The translations under genes were made by a program, and so were the position numbers. Positions 34,806 through 42,669 of a DNA stretch of 64,000 nucleotides are shown one piece after another. The notes under the pieces are model-generated. The model had not been told where the DNA came from. It saw only the letters and a list, made by a program, of their open reading frames with translations, and ran no database searches. The stretch's first letter is position 1. The number at the start of each line of letters is the position of its first letter. This DNA is from Chryseobacterium hagamense (lineage in GTDB: Bacteria; Bacteroidota; Bacteroidia; Flavobacteriales; Weeksellaceae): contig NZ_BJYJ01000004.1 in assembly GCF_007991455.1 (NCBI RefSeq), positions 186,001-250,000 on the forward strand, written 5' to 3'.

Positions 34806-34836
34806 AAAAAAATCTCTCTTAAAAAAGAGAGATTTT
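34806..34836. terminator. Terminator of tRNA-Val
   Basis: AAATCTCTCTT / AAGAGAGATTT hairpin flanked by A-run and T-run; it lies just beyond the tRNA 3' end on the minus strand and could act on both strands. Confidence 0.7.
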
Positions 34837-34839
34837 CTG

Positions 34840-34914
34840 TGGGCCCTGAGGGATTCGAACCCCCGACCCTCTGGGTGTAAACCAGATGCTCTGAACCAAC
34901 TGAGCTAAGAGCCC
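34840..34914 (-). tRNA. tRNA-Val (anticodon TAC)
   Basis: Minus strand folds as a cloverleaf: acceptor GGGCTCT with AGGGCCC, D-arm AGCTCAGTTGGT, anticodon stem ATCTG/CAGAG-type with loop TTTACAC (anticodon TAC), and T-arm GGGGGTTCGAATCCC. The CCA end is not encoded. Confidence 0.95.
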
Positions 34915-34955
34915 CTATACTTGTTTCCTCGTTTAGAGTGGTGCAAATATACGAC

Positions 34956-36200
34956 TTATTTAGAAATCTCCAAATTTTTTTCTAAAAATTCTCCCACGAC
35001 AAAGTTGCTGCCACCGATAAAAATCATTTCTTCCTTTGTACATTCCTCTTTTGCAGAAAGATACGCTGCCTGCACCGAATTGAAAATTTTATAGGAAATT
35101 TTTGCGTCGGTCAGCAAATCTTCATATTCCTGAGGCGGTCTTCCCCGGTGAATGGCCGGTTTTGCAAAATAGAATGTGGCATCTTCAGGTAAAATTTTCA
35201 TCACGTCATCTATTTTCTTATCATTGACGAAACCCAGAATTATATGCTTGTGCCGATCAATCGAATTCAATTGGGCAAAGACATATTCCAGGCCGGCCTG
35301 GTTATGCCCCGTATCGCATATGGTCAGCGGATGTTTTGAAAACTCAAACCACCGCCCGATAAAGCCGGTATTCTGGTGTACATGTAAAAGTCCGGTCTCA
35401 ATATTCTTATCAGAAATAATGAAATTTAATTTTCTCAGCTCTTCAATTATACTTAAAACGACTTTAATATTTTTTTCCTGGTAATTTCCCTTCAAGTCGG
35501 ATTTTAATGAAGTCTGTGAGGGGGTCGCATCAATAAACGGCGCCTTTTCCTGATCTGCTTTATTCCGGATAATTCTTTTTACCGTTTCATTTTCATCTCC
35601 TGAAACAACCGGAATGCCCGGTTTTACAATTCCCGCTTTTTCGGCTGCAATTTCTTCAATGGTATCGCCTAAAATATTCTGATGATCCAGCTGAACATTG
35701 GTAACCGCTGAAACCAGGGGGCTGATGATATTGGTGGAATCCAGCCTTCCCCCTAATCCGACTTCAATAATCGCAATGTCTACCTGCTGGCGGTAAAAGT
35801 ATTCGAAAGCCATGATGGTTGTAAATTCAAAAAAAGAAGGCTGTATATCTGCCGGCAGGTCTTTTAATTTCTGGATAAAATCAAAAACGAATTCCTTATC
35901 ACAGTTGTGGCCATTCACTTTAATCCGTTCTGTAAAATCAATGAGATGGGGAGAGTTGTACAATCCGACTTTATAACCCGAATCCTGCAGCACGGAGGCC
36001 AGCATATTGCTGGAAGATCCTTTGCCGTTTGTCCCGCCGATGTGGATGCATTTTATTTTTTCCTGTGGATTTCCAAAAAAGTCGCAGAGCCGTTTAATAT
36101 TATCCAGTCCGGGCTTATAGGCCTTCTGACCGTCAACCTGGTAATTGGGAGCCTGTATGAAAAGCCAGTCTACAGCCTCCTGATATTGTTCATGAGTCAT
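34956..36200 (-). CDS. folC: Folylpolyglutamate / dihydrofolate synthase
   Basis: Adds glutamate to dihydropteroate and folates. 414 residues; P-loop GGTNGKGSSS (about 55-64), YNSPHLIDFTERIKVNG, IIEVGLGGRLDSTNI, the Mg/ATP-site TNVQLDHQNILGDT and C-terminal ICDTGHNQAGLEY and GGSNFVVGEFL are canonical. Single gene, divergent from the tolC operon. Confidence 0.93.
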   Translation of the reverse strand: MTHEQYQEAVDWLFIQAPNYQVDGQKAYKPGLDNIKRLCDFFGNPQEKIKCIHIGGTNGKGSSSNMLASVLQDSGYKVGLYNSPHLIDFTERIKVNGHNCDKEFVFDFIQKLKDLPADIQPSFFEFTTIMAFEYFYRQQVDIAIIEVGLGGRLDSTNIISPLVSAVTNVQLDHQNILGDTIEEIAAEKAGIVKPGIPVVSGDENETVKRIIRNKADQEKAPFIDATPSQTSLKSDLKGNYQEKNIKVVLSIIEELRKLNFIISDKNIETGLLHVHQNTGFIGRWFEFSKHPLTICDTGHNQAGLEYVFAQLNSIDRHKHIILGFVNDKKIDDVMKILPEDATFYFAKPAIHRGRPPQEYEDLLTDAKISYKIFNSVQAAYLSAKEECTKEEMIFIGGSNFVVGEFLEKNLEISK

Positions 36201-36287
36201 GGTACAAAATTCTCAAAAGTTTTTTAAAAAGAAATAACAAAGTGTAACTTTTTTATCTTTACTTCGTCTAATAGGGAAAAATAGCTT

Positions 36288-37628
36288 ATGAAAAGAGTTT
36301 TGACTATTGTTTTGGGATTAACGTGCCTGGCGGTCAATGCCCAGAAAAAATGGTCTTTGAGAGCATGTGTGGATTATGCAACCGAGCATAATCTTCAGGT
36401 CATCCAAAACGAATATTCGAAACAGGTACAGGATCTGAACCTGAGAATCGCAAAACGAAATTATCTGCCGTCTGTTTCCGCCAATGTGGGCAATACGGTA
36501 AGTTTCGGGCAGACTTCTTTCGGTACCGGAAGTTTAAGGAACGACCGTTTCAGCAACAGTGCCAATCTGGGGGCGGATATCCTGGTTTTCAATTACGGAA
36601 GACTGGAAAAGACCGTAAGAAAGACTGAGTTTGATGTTGAGGCCAGCCAGTACGATATTGAGACGATTAAAAATGATATTTCGCTTCAGATCGCCCAGCA
36701 ATACCTGACTACTTTACTGAATAAAGAAATCGTAAAGATATCTCAAGCTGCCGTGGAGAATGCAAAGAAACAATATGACCGGTCAAAAATTACTACGGAA
36801 ATCGGAACAACTGCGCAGACGGTCCTTGCCGAAGCTGAAGCCGGACTGGCCCGGGAAAAGCAGAATCTGAAAACTGCAGAAATCAACGTCGGGAGAAGCC
36901 TGTTTGCGCTGGCCCAGCTTTTACAGCTTCAGGAATACAAAGATTTTGATGTGGAGGATGTGGATATTCCGGATCAGCTTGCGCCGCAGCTGAAAGGAGT
37001 GGATGAGGTACTGGCCATCGCTTACGAAAACCAGCCCCAGATCAAAGCGGCGGAAAGCCGGATCAAGTCGGCTGCAGCGCAGACCGAGATCAATAAAACG
37101 GCATTCTGGCCTACTTTAACGGCAAGCGTCGGGATCGGAAGTTTCTATAATAATTTATTGAATACCAATAATGTAGGGTCATCGCTTTTCTATGTACAGG
37201 AGCAGGGGTTCTTTGGCCAGTACAAAGATAACTTCGGTCAGCAGGCGGCTGTTTCTTTGAATATTCCGGTTTTCAATAAAGGGATTACCAGGCTCCAGGT
37301 GGAACAGTCCAAAGTAAATGAGAACATTGCTAAAGTAACGATGCAGCAACAGAAGCAGATCGTCCGCGAAAATGTGCAGAAGGCGCAGTTTGATGTGGAT
37401 GCGAACTATGAAATCTACTTGTCTGCCCTGCAGGCCGAAAGAAGCACCAAGCTGGCATTGGATTTTGCAGATAAAAGCTATGCGGCCGGAAGATCGACGA
37501 TCTATGATGTAAATGTAGCCAGAAACAACTACGCCAATGCCCAGGGATCTGTAGCCCAGGCCAAATATAATTATGTGTTCAGCCTTAAATTGCTGAATTT
37601 CTATTCAGGAATTCCGCTGAGTTTATAG
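36288..37628 (+). CDS. TolC-family outer-membrane efflux protein
   Basis: 446 residues with a signal peptide (MKRVLTIVLGLTCLAVNAQ). Two repeated OEP domains of long helices (NLQVIQNEYSKQVQDLNLRI; AESRIKSAAAQTEINKTAFW) form the trimeric channel-tunnel. No membrane-fusion or inner-membrane pump gene is adjacent, so its pump partner is elsewhere. First gene of a close-packed operon with sprT and manC (2-base gaps). Confidence 0.88.
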   Translation: MKRVLTIVLGLTCLAVNAQKKWSLRACVDYATEHNLQVIQNEYSKQVQDLNLRIAKRNYLPSVSANVGNTVSFGQTSFGTGSLRNDRFSNSANLGADILVFNYGRLEKTVRKTEFDVEASQYDIETIKNDISLQIAQQYLTTLLNKEIVKISQAAVENAKKQYDRSKITTEIGTTAQTVLAEAEAGLAREKQNLKTAEINVGRSLFALAQLLQLQEYKDFDVEDVDIPDQLAPQLKGVDEVLAIAYENQPQIKAAESRIKSAAAQTEINKTAFWPTLTASVGIGSFYNNLLNTNNVGSSLFYVQEQGFFGQYKDNFGQQAAVSLNIPVFNKGITRLQVEQSKVNENIAKVTMQQQKQIVRENVQKAQFDVDANYEIYLSALQAERSTKLALDFADKSYAAGRSTIYDVNVARNNYANAQGSVAQAKYNYVFSLKLLNFYSGIPLSL

Positions 37629-37630
37629 AA

Positions 37631-38221
37631 ATGTCCATTCAACCCTTAGAAAAATACCTGCCGGAAAATACCCATCAATATTTAAAGGCTTGGTTTGCCG
37701 ATTATTACATTCATATCAAGATAACCCGCAACCGGGACTCCAAGCTGGGAGACTATCGCAGACTCCCGGATCACTCCCATGAAATTACCATCAATTCCAC
37801 GTTGGTGCCACAGCTGTTCTTTTTTGTGCTGACCCACGAGCTGGCCCATCTTATTGCATTTGAGAAATATGGCCGCAGGATTTTGCCGCATGGTAACGAA
37901 TGGAAAGAAACATTCCGGAAAATGCTGTTGCAGAGCCTGGAGGTGTACGACGAAGATCTGAGACCGGTTATTATCAGGTTTTCAAAATCTCCGAAAGCCA
38001 ATTTCATGGCAAGTCCCGACCTGGTAAAATATTTCCATGTTGAAAAACAGGACGATAAACTCGTTTTTATTGAAACATTACAGAAAGGAGACTTTTTTAT
38101 TTACCGGAATGAAAAGTACCTGCTAGAAGGTCTTATTAAAAAAAACTATCTTTGCAAGCACCTGGCTACGGGAAGGAAGTATTCTTTCAAACCCTTGGCG
38201 AGGGTAGAAAAATATGCTTAA
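37631..38221 (+). CDS. SprT-like zinc metalloprotease-domain protein
   Basis: 196 residues. Zinc motif H69-E70-x-x-H73 (LTHELAHLI) with a third ligand likely His87 (LPHGNEWK). The C-terminal zinc-ribbon-like part keeps only Cys176 (LCKHLATGRKYSF). SprT-family proteins are bacterial relatives of the DNA-protein crosslink protease Spartan; function here not shown. It sits two bases from both neighbours. Confidence 0.85.
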   Translation: MSIQPLEKYLPENTHQYLKAWFADYYIHIKITRNRDSKLGDYRRLPDHSHEITINSTLVPQLFFFVLTHELAHLIAFEKYGRRILPHGNEWKETFRKMLLQSLEVYDEDLRPVIIRFSKSPKANFMASPDLVKYFHVEKQDDKLVFIETLQKGDFFIYRNEKYLLEGLIKKNYLCKHLATGRKYSFKPLARVEKYA

Positions 38222-38223
38222 AA

Positions 38224-39309
38224 ATGTTACAATCAGATAGATATTGCGTAATTATGGCAGGAGGAATCGGCAGCAGATTCTGGCCTATGAGTACACAGAA
38301 ATTCCCGAAACAGTTTCAGGATATTTTAGGGGTCGGGCGCACCATGATTCAGCAGACGTACGACCGGATCAGCAGGATCATTCCTAATGAAAATATATTT
38401 GTCATAACCAATAAAGAGTATGTAGAGCTTTCGCACCAGCAGTTGCCGGAAATTCCTCAGGATAATGTTGTGGGAGAACCGCTGCTGAAGAATACGGCGC
38501 CCTGTAATCTTTATATGGCCAACAAAATTGCTGAAATTAATCCGGAGGCCACGATGATTGTTCTGCCGGCAGATCATCTGATCCTTAAAGAAGAAACCTT
38601 TCTGGAAAAAGTAAGGCTGGCATTTGATATCGCTTCTGAAAACGAATATCTTGTTACCTTAGGAATCACGCCTACCAGACCGGATACGGGATACGGATAC
38701 ATTCAGTTTGTAGACAAACGCGATTCGGAATATTATAAAGTAAAAACATTTACGGAAAAGCCGATTCTTGAGCTTGCCAAAAGCTTCCTTGAAAGCGGGG
38801 ATTTTCTTTGGAATGCCGGAATTTTTATATGGAATGTGAAAAGCATCAGGCATGCTTTTGAAACCTATCTGCCCGAAATGACCCAGCACTTCATGGTCTG
38901 TGAATACAATGCAGACAATGAAAAAAGCTGTATCGAACTGATTTACCCGAAAGTACAGAAGATTTCCATCGATAACGGGATTATGGAAAAAGCAAAGAAC
39001 GTCTATGTAATTCCTGCCGATCTGGGCTGGAGCGATCTGGGAACCTGGACTTCCGTTTATGAAAATGCGGACAAAGATGAAAATCTGAATGCTCTTAAAA
39101 GCAAGCAGCCGATCCTTACGTACAATGCCAAAGGAAACGTAATCCGCGTCAAAAACAACAGCAAAGCGGTAATTATTGACGGATTGGAAAATTATATTAT
39201 TGTAGATACCGACAAAGCACTGCTGATCTGCCCACGGGATAATGATCAGTTGATCAAAGATTACGTGCTTGATCTTAAAAACCTGAAAAAAGGAGACCGG
39301 TTCATATAA
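38224..39309 (+). CDS. Mannose-1-phosphate guanylyltransferase
   Basis: Makes GDP-mannose from mannose-1-phosphate and GTP. 361 residues from ATG 38224, two bases after sprT; an upstream ATG inside sprT is not credible. Nucleotidyltransferase motif AGGIGSRFWPMS (12-23), VLPADHLI, FTEKP and FLWNAGIFIWNV, and a left-handed helix C-part are present. No phosphomannose isomerase fusion. Supplies sugar nucleotide for surface glycans. Confidence 0.92.
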   Translation: MLQSDRYCVIMAGGIGSRFWPMSTQKFPKQFQDILGVGRTMIQQTYDRISRIIPNENIFVITNKEYVELSHQQLPEIPQDNVVGEPLLKNTAPCNLYMANKIAEINPEATMIVLPADHLILKEETFLEKVRLAFDIASENEYLVTLGITPTRPDTGYGYIQFVDKRDSEYYKVKTFTEKPILELAKSFLESGDFLWNAGIFIWNVKSIRHAFETYLPEMTQHFMVCEYNADNEKSCIELIYPKVQKISIDNGIMEKAKNVYVIPADLGWSDLGTWTSVYENADKDENLNALKSKQPILTYNAKGNVIRVKNNSKAVIIDGLENYIIVDTDKALLICPRDNDQLIKDYVLDLKNLKKGDRFI

Positions 39310-39341
39310 AATAATCTGCAGGTTTTTTCCGTTCTCTTACT

Positions 39342-40019
39342 ATGTTTAAACTTATTACTAAATTTCATATTTCTGTCTTTCTGTTCTTAGGAATTCTCGC
39401 ATTTTCTCAGGAAAAAAAGCAGTTTTCGAGTGTTCCGGGACTTTTGCAGAGAATTGTGCCCAATATGAAAACGGATTCATGGATTCTGATTCATAAAAGC
39501 TACGGAAAGGATCAGGTTTTAAAGCAGGCAGGAGTGGTAAAAGGGTATATTTCACCATCTTCGGGATTTAACATCGGAATAGCGGAAGAAGACGAATTTT
39601 ATTACATCGCATACGTTGCGGGCGGAAAAACTGCATATGTTACCGATCTTGAAGGGTTGAAAAAATTTGTCGGAAAAGCAGATGATGTCCAGGAAGCGGC
39701 GGTCCTTGCGGCTGCGGATGGTTATATTATTGACGAAGAATTCAAAGATATGGCCGGGAACTATTATGAGGATCCGTCCAATTATTACCTGGATCTGGGC
39801 AAACTTACTTCCACGGAATGCCCCTATCAGAAAAAGCACTATACCTTAACGGTCAGCAAATCATCAGGAACCGTTACCGATGTGAAAGACAATGGCGCTT
39901 ATATCGAACTGTATAATAAAAAATGCACGAATAATCCCAGGCTTCTGAAAATCGAGAAAAAAGAAGAACCTAAAGATGAGCCTAAAAAGAAACCTTCAAG
40001 ACCGGCAAAACGCCGCTGA
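39342..40019 (+). CDS. Exported protein of unknown function
   Basis: 225 residues with a signal peptide ending LAFSQ. Central SPSSGFNIGIAEEDEFYYIA and LEGLKKFVGKADDVQEAAV, then a basic, proline-rich tail (KKEEPKDEPKKKPSRPAKRR). Unrecognised. Its 3' end overlaps the next gene by 44 bases. Confidence 0.65.
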   Translation: MFKLITKFHISVFLFLGILAFSQEKKQFSSVPGLLQRIVPNMKTDSWILIHKSYGKDQVLKQAGVVKGYISPSSGFNIGIAEEDEFYYIAYVAGGKTAYVTDLEGLKKFVGKADDVQEAAVLAAADGYIIDEEFKDMAGNYYEDPSNYYLDLGKLTSTECPYQKKHYTLTVSKSSGTVTDVKDNGAYIELYNKKCTNNPRLLKIEKKEEPKDEPKKKPSRPAKRR

Positions 40020-40521
40020 TTTTTACGAGACGGAGCGCCTTATACTGCGTCCGATGTCGTTGGAGGACGCCGGATTTATCCTTGATCTTTACAACAGACC
40101 GAAATTCATTCAGTTTATCGGAAACCGGAATCTGAAAACAGTGGCCGATGCCGAAAACTATATTCAAAACCGTTTTCTTCCGCAGTTCGACCGCCTGGGT
40201 TACGGAAATTACCTGATGATCACAAAAGAAGGAAATCATAAGATCGGTGGAGTCGGAATTTTTGAAAGGGAAGGGCTGGATGTCTTAGACATCGGGTTCT
40301 CACTGCTGGATGAATTCGAAAGAAAAGGCTATGCTTATGAAGCGGCCTCAAAGATTAAATCGGTAGGGATGAATGACTTTGGACTGAAAAAAATCTCTGC
40401 TATTACCACAAAAGACAATTTCGCTTCTCAAAAATTAATTGAAAAGTTAGGGTTACAATTCCGGAAATACGTTACGATTCCGGATGATCCGGAAGAACTC
40501 ATGTATTATGAAACGGAATGA
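39976..40521 (+). CDS. GNAT-family N-acetyltransferase
   Basis: 181 residues; an RimJ/RimL-type fold starts at FYETERLILRPMSLEDAGFI, with the acetyl-CoA loop region around LDEFERKGYAYEAASKI and C-terminal TTKDNFASQKLIEKLGLQ. Substrate unknown. The ATG lies within the previous gene, so translation is probably coupled; a downstream start near 40019 is possible. Confidence 0.82.
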   Translation: MSLKRNLQDRQNAADFYETERLILRPMSLEDAGFILDLYNRPKFIQFIGNRNLKTVADAENYIQNRFLPQFDRLGYGNYLMITKEGNHKIGGVGIFEREGLDVLDIGFSLLDEFERKGYAYEAASKIKSVGMNDFGLKKISAITTKDNFASQKLIEKLGLQFRKYVTIPDDPEELMYYETE

Positions 40522-40597
40522 TTTTTTAAGACAAAGAAATACTTCCTTGTCCGTCCTATCATCTGATTTCTATTCATGTCCACTTTAAATCAGGTGA

Positions 40598-41047
40598 TTA
40601 TCCTTCTAAAATCTGTGCCGCATGATCTTTGGTTTTCACCTTGTCGATTACCTGGATGCAGGTTCCGTTTTCATCAAAAACAAACGTTGTTCTTACAATT
40701 CCCATAAACTCCCTGCCCATAAATTTTTTCAGCTGCCATACCCCGAATTTTTCAATAAGGTCGCGGTTTTCGTCGGCGATGATATCAAACGGCAGTTCAT
40801 ATTTCGTACTGAAGCTTTTCTGGCTCTTCACCGGGTCAGCACTGACGCCCAGCAACTGGAATCCCTGATCCTGCAGTTCAGAATAATGATCGCGCAGGTT
40901 ACAGGCTTCAGCGGTACATCCGGGGGTATTCGCTTTCGGGTAAAAGAAAACAGCCAGCTTCTTTCCGTTAAATTTTTTCGAATCAATAGCTTCGCCATCC
41001 TGATTTATTCCTTCAAATTCCGGTAATTTATCTCCGATTTTCAACAT
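40598..41047 (-). CDS. bcp: Thioredoxin-dependent thiol peroxidase (Bcp/PrxQ)
   Basis: Reduces peroxides using thioredoxin. 149 residues, with peroxidatic Cys44 and resolving Cys49 in TPGCTAEACNLRD, the atypical two-Cys Bcp pattern. FFYPKANTPGC and LLGVSADPVKSQ are family motifs. Divergent from nth with short spacing. Confidence 0.93.
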   Translation of the reverse strand: MLKIGDKLPEFEGINQDGEAIDSKKFNGKKLAVFFYPKANTPGCTAEACNLRDHYSELQDQGFQLLGVSADPVKSQKSFSTKYELPFDIIADENRDLIEKFGVWQLKKFMGREFMGIVRTTFVFDENGTCIQVIDKVKTKDHAAQILEG

Positions 41048-41080
41048 AATGATTTATTTTTGTTCAAATTTAATGGTTAC

Positions 41081-41701
41081 ATGACAAAAAAGCAAAGAGC
41101 CGAGACCGTTCTGACAGAATTGGAAAAATTATATCCTCAGGTTCCTGTTCCGCTCGACCACACCGATCCTTTTACTTTACTGGTAGCCGTTGCCCTTTCG
41201 GCGCAGACCACGGATAAAAAAGTGAATCAGGTAACACCCGACCTTTTTCACGTAGCCGGGACCCCGCAGCGGATGGCTAAGCTGGAGGTCTTTGAAATCA
41301 AGGAACTGATCAAAGAGATCGGACTCTCCAACCAAAAGGCCAAAAACCTGAAACGAATGGCGGAACTGCTGATGGAAAAGCATGACGGCATAGTACCTCA
41401 GACGTATGAAGAGCTGGAAGCACTGCCAGGCGTAGGACATAAAACCGCTTCGGTAGTGATGAGCCAGGCTTTCGGATTCCCTGCATTCCCGGTAGACACC
41501 CATATCCATCGCCTGATGACGAAATGGAAGCTTACCTCAGGCAAAAATGTAGTGGAAACAGAAAAAGACGCGAAATCATTATGGCCGGCAACGGCTTGGA
41601 ACAAACTGCATCTTCAGATCATCTATTACGGAAGGGAATATTCTCCCGCCCGCGGCAAAGGAGAAAAGGACTTTATTACAAAGATGCTGTTTGAAAAATA
41701 A
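41081..41701 (+). CDS. nth: Endonuclease III-type DNA glycosylase without the Fe-S cluster cysteines
   Basis: Base-excision-repair glycosylase/lyase for oxidised pyrimidines. 206 residues from ATG 41081. The HhH-GPD core keeps catalytic Lys121 (LPGVGHKTASVV) and Asp139 (PVDTHIHRL). The C-terminal FCL loop that usually carries four Cys reads GREYSPARGKGEKDF with none, so the [4Fe-4S] cluster is absent. Otherwise intact. I believe this is typical of this clade rather than a mutation. Confidence 0.88.
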   Translation: MTKKQRAETVLTELEKLYPQVPVPLDHTDPFTLLVAVALSAQTTDKKVNQVTPDLFHVAGTPQRMAKLEVFEIKELIKEIGLSNQKAKNLKRMAELLMEKHDGIVPQTYEELEALPGVGHKTASVVMSQAFGFPAFPVDTHIHRLMTKWKLTSGKNVVETEKDAKSLWPATAWNKLHLQIIYYGREYSPARGKGEKDFITKMLFEK

Positions 41702-41704
41702 TTA

Positions 41705-41915
41705 AACCAGCGTGAACTCGGGGCAGAAGCTGTATGGGAAAGGCTGGGAGAGGGATGCGGGAGGCTGGAAGTAAATATTCTTAAAATACTTTTAAGAGTC
41801 TTAAATATCGTGTATGGGCTAAACCTTATTACATTCTCTGAGTCTTCTTTGAGCAGCTGAAAACAAAATGAATAGTATTGACTCTAAAATCAAATCAATG
41901 GTTGTCTGGCAGTTT
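41705..41915 (+). repeat. Dispersed intergenic repeat, copy C
   Basis: Plus strand: GCGTGAACTCG, then GGCTGGGAGAGGGATGCG and GGCTGGAAGT, and at the far end GCTGAAAACAAAATGAATAG. More diverged than copies A and B, but the blocks are in the same order. Confidence 0.5.
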
Positions 41916-41956
41916 TTCAGGTTGCCTAAGAGCGGTAATTTATTTATTCATCTTAT

Positions 41957-42400
41957 TTATTCATCCAGCATTCTGCGGTGATAATTGATCTGTCCCAAAT
42001 GATAATTCAGGTGTCCGAAGAGATGGATCAGGAAATAGGAAGTGCTCATTTTGTATCCTAATGGCTCGGCCGGATAGTCTTTTTTAAGATCTTCTTCCGT
42101 TAATCTCGCTAGCGAAGAAACAACAACATCAATTGTTTTTTCGATCTGTTCAATAAGTTCGGTACGGGGTACATCCCTTAACGAAAATTCAAGATCCCGC
42201 TGTCTGATGTATCCTGAACCTCCAAGCTGAGCACCGACATACGTGTTGAGGTTTCCTATCAGATGCAGGCACAGGTTTCCTGCAGAATTCAGAATATCTT
42301 TATCGGTTTTCCAGAGGCTTTCTTCGTTTTGATATGCTTCGATTTCTGTTTTTAATTTAGTTAAATCTCTGAGGAACAGAGCTCTTAAATTTTCTGTCAT
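41957..42400 (-). CDS. DinB-like four-helix protein
   Basis: 147 residues. The DinB/YfiT-like fold has the expected metal-binding histidines His51 (LCLHLIGN) and the HLFGHLNYHLGQI cluster near 130-138. Members include thiol-dependent S-transferases, but the substrate is unknown. Single gene. Confidence 0.78.
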   Translation of the reverse strand: MTENLRALFLRDLTKLKTEIEAYQNEESLWKTDKDILNSAGNLCLHLIGNLNTYVGAQLGGSGYIRQRDLEFSLRDVPRTELIEQIEKTIDVVVSSLARLTEEDLKKDYPAEPLGYKMSTSYFLIHLFGHLNYHLGQINYHRRMLDE

Positions 42401-42669
42401 AGGGTGTCAATTTATTTATTATTTAATTCTGAGAGGGTGTCATAAATTTTTCGCAGTCCGCGGGTGCCCATTCCTCCGTAATTCCTAATGTTTTTACTTT
42501 TAAATGATCATAATTAATCGATAGCAAAAGACTTTACGTCTAAGTGCTTGATCTGTTTGATGGAGTGACGAGCAATTCAATACCTTTAATCTTAATAGCG
42601 ACAGGAGAACTTCTGTCATCCAGCTTCTTCCAGCCTTACAATCCGGTTGTCCATCGGGTTCACGTTAAA
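42401..42669 (-). other. Intergenic region with repeat copy D and a gene-end remnant
   Basis: On the minus strand, 42580-42668 starts like the repeat (ACGTGAACCCG, then AAGGCTGGAAGAAGCTGG) but lacks its far end. At 42425-42535 an open stretch reads DHLKVKTLGITEEWAPADCE then KFMTPSQN and stop, which looks like the C-terminus of a lost gene. Nothing here is intact. Confidence 0.45.
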
